64,000 nucleotides of DNA from Clostridium_AD sp036569345 (GTDB lineage: Bacteria > Bacillota > Clostridia > Clostridiales > Clostridiaceae), in NCBI RefSeq assembly GCF_036569345.1, contig NZ_DATCQT010000029.1, positions 57,940-121,939 of the forward strand. Reading direction: 5' to 3'. The notes beneath the pieces were generated by a model. It was not told the DNA's origin, made no database searches, and was given only the letters and a program-made list of their open reading frames with translations. Positions 60,355 to 64,000 of the stretch are shown in pieces (positions within the stretch are counted from its first letter, which is position 1; each line of letters opens with the position of its first letter). A program made the position numbers and the translations under genes.

Positions 60355-61128
60355 ATGGAAAAGTTTGTTGATTTAAATAGTGATTTAGGAGAAAGTTTTG
60401 GAACTTACAAAATTGGACTTGATGAAGAGGTACTAAAATATGTATCATCAGCCAATATTGCGTGTGGATGGCATGGAGGGGATCCTATTGTTATGCGGAA
60501 AACTGTAGAGGCTGCGCATAACAATAGGGTGGGCATTGGTGCACATCCGGGATTTTTTGACATTATGGGTTTTGGAAGAAGAAATATGAGCGTATCTCCT
60601 GATGAGGCAAAGCAGTATACAATATACCAGCTTGGAGCTTTATACGGTTTTGTAAAAGCAACAGGTGCAACAATGCAACATGTAAAACCTCATGGAGCAA
60701 TGTATAATATGGCAGCGAAAGACGGTAAATTAGCACGAGCAATAGTAGAGGGTATATATGAAGTGGATAGGAATTTAATAGTATTAGGACTATCAGGAAG
60801 TGAACTTGTTAGAGCTGCAAAAGAAAAAGGATTAAAATTTGCAAATGAAGTTTTTGCAGACAGGGCGTACAACCCAGATGGGACACTTGTTGCAAGAAGC
60901 CTTCCAGGTTCCATGATTTGTGATAAAAACATAGCGGTTTCAAGGGTAATAAGAATGGTTACAGAGGGAAAGGTCGTAGCTATAAATGGCGAAGATATGG
61001 ATATAAAGGTGGATTCTATATGTGTTCATGGAGATAATCCGGAGGCAATTGAATTTGTAAGACTTATAAAAGAAGGATTATTGAGAGCTAAAGTAGAAAT
61101 AAAATCTCTTAATAAATTTATAAAATAA
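60355..61128 (+). CDS. pxpA: 5-oxoprolinase subunit A (LamB/YcsF family)
   Basis: 257 residues, whole family length. VDLNSDLGESFG at the start, SANIACGWHGGDP, GAHPGFFD, HVKPHGAMYN and AINGEDMDI... VDSICVHGD with conserved Asp/His residues. Normally works with PxpB and PxpC to open 5-oxoproline to glutamate with ATP; neither partner is in the window. ATG with AAAGGAG. Probably cotranscribed with the AEC transporter 33 bases upstream. Confidence 0.88.
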   Translation: MEKFVDLNSDLGESFGTYKIGLDEEVLKYVSSANIACGWHGGDPIVMRKTVEAAHNNRVGIGAHPGFFDIMGFGRRNMSVSPDEAKQYTIYQLGALYGFVKATGATMQHVKPHGAMYNMAAKDGKLARAIVEGIYEVDRNLIVLGLSGSELVRAAKEKGLKFANEVFADRAYNPDGTLVARSLPGSMICDKNIAVSRVIRMVTEGKVVAINGEDMDIKVDSICVHGDNPEAIEFVRLIKEGLLRAKVEIKSLNKFIK

Positions 61129-61141
61129 CTAGTAAAAATAT

Positions 61142-61180
61142 AAAAACATCCAAAATTTAAACAAAAATTGGATGTTTTTA
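61142..61180 (+). terminator. Terminator after pxpA
   Basis: 12-bp stem AAAAACATCCAA (61142-61153 with 61168-61179); A and T runs flank it, so it may also serve the convergent TPR gene. Confidence 0.8.
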
Positions 61181-61182
61181 TT

Positions 61183-61884
61183 TTATTTAATAATTAAGTC
61201 ATTGAATTCCTTATACTTGCGTACATTATTAAAATCCATTTCATCTTTTGCAACATCTTTAACGGAGGTGTTAATATCAATAGCTTGCTTTAAATATTTT
61301 ATAGTATTTTCAATATCGCCTTTTCGTCCATAGATACTAGCGATGCCGTAATAACTCCACTCAAATTTTTCTACATCTAAATCTTTTTTATACCATATGA
61401 TAGCTTCATCATAATGTCCATATAATTCATTAGCTAATGCCTTATTAAATCTTGCATAACCATAATTCGGCTTCAATTTTAAGGATAGATCTATCTGCTC
61501 TATACCTTCTTTAAAATGTCCGCTATAAGCTAAAGCAATTCCTTCTACAGCATATGCTTTATAAAAGGTTGAGTCTTCTTGTATGACCTGTCTTTCTGTT
61601 TTAATAGCTTGAATATATTTTTTTTCGAAAAATTCATCATACCCTATTTTCCATGTTTTTTCCAATTTCACTTGCTGTAGTTTTGTCTGTTGCTGTTTTT
61701 TAATTTCTTTATCTTTCTCTTGTTGTTTTTTTAGTTCTTTTATTTTATTAGAAATTATTTCAGCTTTATTGTTTGTTTCAATTATATTTCTATTTTTTAT
61801 AGAAGAGTTAATTATTATCCCTACCGCTATACCTATAAGAATGCTAAATATTATCACCTTTAGTTTAAATGATTTTGATTTCAT
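61183..61884 (-). CDS. Membrane-anchored TPR-repeat protein
   Basis: 233 residues from ATG 61884 (AGGTGA upstream; the TTG six codons earlier lies before the ribosome site). One N-terminal membrane segment (VIIFSILIGIAVGIIINSS), a charged coiled coil rich in KQQ, then about three tetratricopeptide repeats (EGIALAYSGHFKEGIEQIDLSLKLKPN; FNKALANELYGHYDEAIIWYKKDL; YGIASIYGRKGDIENTIKYLKQAI). Protein-protein adaptor on the outer face of the membrane; follows the O-acetylation genes. Confidence 0.82.
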   Translation of the reverse strand: MKSKSFKLKVIIFSILIGIAVGIIINSSIKNRNIIETNNKAEIISNKIKELKKQQEKDKEIKKQQQTKLQQVKLEKTWKIGYDEFFEKKYIQAIKTERQVIQEDSTFYKAYAVEGIALAYSGHFKEGIEQIDLSLKLKPNYGYARFNKALANELYGHYDEAIIWYKKDLDVEKFEWSYYGIASIYGRKGDIENTIKYLKQAIDINTSVKDVAKDEMDFNNVRKYKEFNDLIIK

Positions 61885-61946
61885 ATTTTCACCTATCCCC
61901 AAACAATAGTATTAAAAACTTAAAATTCAACATATTCACGAGAAAA

Positions 61947-63407
61947 TTACTTTCTAGTAAATGTATTATTGGAATTTAGATAAATATTATCTATAACTTT
62001 TTTTAATATTTTATCATAAACCACAATATTTGTCCCGTTTTGTTTATTTAAACATTCAACACCATTTAAGATTATACTTGGCATATTGTTATCAGCACTG
62101 CTAGTTAAGACATTCAAATTAATATCTTTGTCGAATACAAATGTTTTACTTAATTTATAGCTACTAAGCATTTCTGATTCTACTTTATCACCATTGATAA
62201 CTGCTAGATAATTGGAACCGACAATATTATTAAATCCAACCCTCAAACCAAGCTGAGATAATGCACCTTTTAAACCTATATTCTCTGATATGCCATTATC
62301 ATTAGAACTAACAACTATAATGTAATCATTATTTTTTATTAATGAAACGTATTTTTGAATATCTATTTCATTAGTAATGTCTACATCTGATTCAACTCGA
62401 GAATTAAGAGTAAAACCAGTGTTCCAATTTTTATATTTTGAATCATTACGATGATCTGTTAATCCATAGTTATCCTTTAGATATTTCCCGAAATTTGATG
62501 TAACTATTTCTGATCCGAAAATATTTAAGTGACCTATATTAACCATATCAGTCTTGAAATTAAAATTCATTTGACCTGTCATTTTATTATAATTGATAAA
62601 GGGAATGTTATTTTTCTTTGAAATTTCTGCCACTTTGTTAAACATCTTTGCAGGCTGGGGTACCCAAATTTTTGATCCAGTTGTTTGGGTATAGTCGTGT
62701 GGTGCATTGGTGAAAATTAACTTGAAACCTTTCTTTTTAGATAAATCGATAATTTTATTAAGATATTCTTCAGTCCTCGGTGGAAGGGTTGCCATTTCTG
62801 TTGATGAAGAGTTTGAAGCGTTTTCTAATCCATACAAAAAATGACTAGCAACAAATCCTTTTTTATAATAAGTTTCTGAAGTATCATAATTAAAATCCTT
62901 TTTGGTTAATTGTTTCCATCGATCATGGTATTTAAAAATAGGGAAAATATAGTTAAACCATTCTTTTAGTGGTGTACAGTTAATAATAGCTTGTACTTTA
63001 TTTAGGGACAACTTTAAGTTATCCAAAGCAGTTATTGTGTACCCCTCATCAGGAAATTTGTTAGTTGAACCTAAATAATATAAATCAACAACTACAATTG
63101 GTTTATTATGCTTTTTCAAAACTTCTTTTAATAAATAATAGGTTACATCTATTGGTTGACCTCCAGTTGCATAGTTAAAGCTTGTTATGCCATATTGGTT
63201 CCATAGTATATTAGGACTTATTAGTGCCTCCATATGGCTTGATCCCAATAAGACAACATCAAATGAATCTCCTGTATTAGTATATAATCCTTGTGTTAGT
63301 TTAGCACCATTATTTGTTTTTATAATAAAAAGAGAGCCTAATGTTACAATTATAAGAAATAGTATAATAACAAAAATCGACCCTTTTAGAAACGCCTTTT
63401 TAACCAT
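61947..63407 (-). CDS. AlgJ/AlgX-like SGNH acyltransferase-type protein with ILEI-like C-terminus
   Basis: 486 residues. N-terminal membrane anchor (IFVIILFLIIVTLGSLFII), then an extracellular SGNH-type domain with nucleophile region LLGSSHMEA at 53-61 and a distal NIGHLN. Such proteins transfer acetyl groups supplied by the neighbouring MBOAT protein to a surface polysaccharide. The last ~150 residues (IIVVSSNDNGISENIGLKGALSQLGLR onward) resemble the ILEI/PANDER-type domain, a tentative call. ATG with GGAGGATAT; 10 bases after the MBOAT gene. Confidence 0.75.
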   Translation of the reverse strand: MVKKAFLKGSIFVIILFLIIVTLGSLFIIKTNNGAKLTQGLYTNTGDSFDVVLLGSSHMEALISPNILWNQYGITSFNYATGGQPIDVTYYLLKEVLKKHNKPIVVVDLYYLGSTNKFPDEGYTITALDNLKLSLNKVQAIINCTPLKEWFNYIFPIFKYHDRWKQLTKKDFNYDTSETYYKKGFVASHFLYGLENASNSSSTEMATLPPRTEEYLNKIIDLSKKKGFKLIFTNAPHDYTQTTGSKIWVPQPAKMFNKVAEISKKNNIPFINYNKMTGQMNFNFKTDMVNIGHLNIFGSEIVTSNFGKYLKDNYGLTDHRNDSKYKNWNTGFTLNSRVESDVDITNEIDIQKYVSLIKNNDYIIVVSSNDNGISENIGLKGALSQLGLRVGFNNIVGSNYLAVINGDKVESEMLSSYKLSKTFVFDKDINLNVLTSSADNNMPSIILNGVECLNKQNGTNIVVYDKILKKVIDNIYLNSNNTFTRK

Positions 63408-63417
63408 GGATATCCTC

Positions 63418-64000
63418 CTAAAATTGTGAATAGATAAATTGCTGCATACTATATCCTGGACCGTACATTCCGAGGATAAGAATAACTACAACTGCACCTA
63501 TATATGCACCCCATCTAAAAATTATATTTTGTTTAGATAGTTGAATCCTTAGATTTTTTGTTCGACCCATTATATCTACTGTTAGAACTAAAAATATACC
63601 AATAATTGCAACTGAAAAATCAAATGAATCAAGTCCTAATTTAAAAATAGAACCATCCAGTAGTACCCAGGGATTAAAGTAAAAAATGTTTTTAATTACT
63701 GTTATAGCATTTAGAAATGAAGTAGCTCTAAAGAATATCCAAGCAAAATCAACAAGTAGAAAAGTTATTAAAACTTGAAGCAACTTAAAACTAAATATTT
63801 TCGTTTTAATTTTAAAGGTTTTTATGATCTTTACTTTGGCAGGTTTAATAAGATATGCCGAAATCTGATAAAGTCCGTGAAGACCGCCCCATATAACAAA
63901 AGTAGATGTAGCGCCATGCCATAACCCACTTACTAAGAAAATAATCATGATGTTACAATATGTTATTAATTTACCACGTCTATTTCCACCTAAAGGGAAG
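63418..64000 (-). CDS. MBOAT-family O-acyltransferase, C-terminal part
   Basis: The frame is open to the window edge; about 193 residues are visible. PLGGNRRGK followed by IMIIFLVSGLWHGATSTFVIWGGLHG carries the catalytic His of the AlgI/DltB-type family, and several membrane helices follow. Moves acetyl groups across the membrane to the SGNH partner encoded next. The N-terminus lies beyond 64000; the ATG at 63948 is internal. Confidence 0.88.
   Translation of the reverse strand, partial: FPLGGNRRGKLITYCNIMIIFLVSGLWHGATSTFVIWGGLHGLYQISAYLIKPAKVKIIKTFKIKTKIFSFKLLQVLITFLLVDFAWIFFRATSFLNAITVIKNIFYFNPWVLLDGSIFKLGLDSFDFSVAIIGIFLVLTVDIMGRTKNLRIQLSKQNIIFRWGAYIGAVVVILILGMYGPGYSMQQFIYSQF

Noticed and set aside
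63418..63948. Complete 176-residue MBOAT gene starting at ATG 63948
   Set aside because: Family sequence continues upstream in frame to the window edge, so this is the C-terminal part of a larger gene.
1..64000. tRNA, rRNA, CRISPR arrays, insertion sequences, prophage genes
   Set aside because: None could be recognised on either strand; isolated phage-like DUF4041 and REP hairpins are not enough to call an island.

Overview
The window reads as chromosome of a low-GC, spore-former-type Firmicute, most likely Clostridium sensu stricto. Coding sequence is AT-rich with strong GGAGG-type ribosome binding sites, frequent TTG/GTG starts and A/T-flanked sigma-A promoters. Ferredoxin-linked 2-oxoacid metabolism and AprBA-type APS reduction indicate an anaerobe. 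No rRNA, tRNA, CRISPR array, insertion sequence or prophage was seen.

Layout. 1-9.9 kb: tail of an alpha-amylase, NADP-type glutamate dehydrogenase (minus strand), a tandem duplication of amtB-glnB (ammonium channel plus PII), an FAH-family hydrolase, an M20 amidohydrolase and a YcsI/DUF1445 protein. 10.1-17.6 kb: one long operon with an SsuB-like ATPase, an acyl-CoA ligase, an SsuA-like lipoprotein, a wrecked permease, a four-subunit 2-oxoacid:ferredoxin oxidoreductase and an alpha/beta hydrolase. 17.8-20.1 kb (minus): an orphan SsuA paralogue and a ROK regulator. 20.7-25.7 kb: protein-thiocarboxylate homocysteine operon (HcyS-HcyF-HcyD, sulfite reductase-TusA fusion, MetY with an in-frame stop). 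25.9-34.1 kb: glycogen branching enzyme, then gltBD (minus). 34.2-43.3 kb: an SGNH esterase, then the sulfate operon ssuABC-cysC-aprAB-cysDN. 43.3-50.1 kb: a structured leader RNA, an ABC-class ATPase, threonine aldolase, pyruvate carboxylase and a 48-residue Cys-Cys microprotein. 50.3-54.8 kb: an HD protein divergent from a cluster of small membrane or coiled-coil proteins around an aberrant P1B-type ATPase. 55-61 kb: a zinc-dependent phospholipase-C-like protein, a truncated DUF4041 protein, larE/larA, an AEC transporter and pxpA. 61.2-64 kb (minus): TPR protein, AlgJ-like SGNH protein and MBOAT acyltransferase (surface polymer O-acetylation).

How it fits together. Two themes dominate. Nitrogen assimilation: AmtB/PII bring in ammonium, GdhA and GltBD fix it, and pyruvate carboxylase can supply oxaloacetate. 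Sulfur assimilation: an SsuABC-type importer, CysDN to APS, AprBA to sulfite, the siroheme sulfite reductase to sulfide, and HcyS thiocarboxylate plus MetY to homocysteine. The ssuABC operon and the ROK/orphan-ssuA operon share the same promoter layout with a TAACCTATAGG element at the same place, which suggests a common regulator.

Most notable: the second AmtB has Glu for the first of the twin channel histidines; a fossil of the neighbouring FAH gene marks the duplication junction; metY has one clean ochre codon; the kor-operon permease is broken; and the 50.9-54.8 kb cluster may encode a ferrosome-like or other membrane system built on a P-type ATPase with altered catalytic and metal-site motifs.
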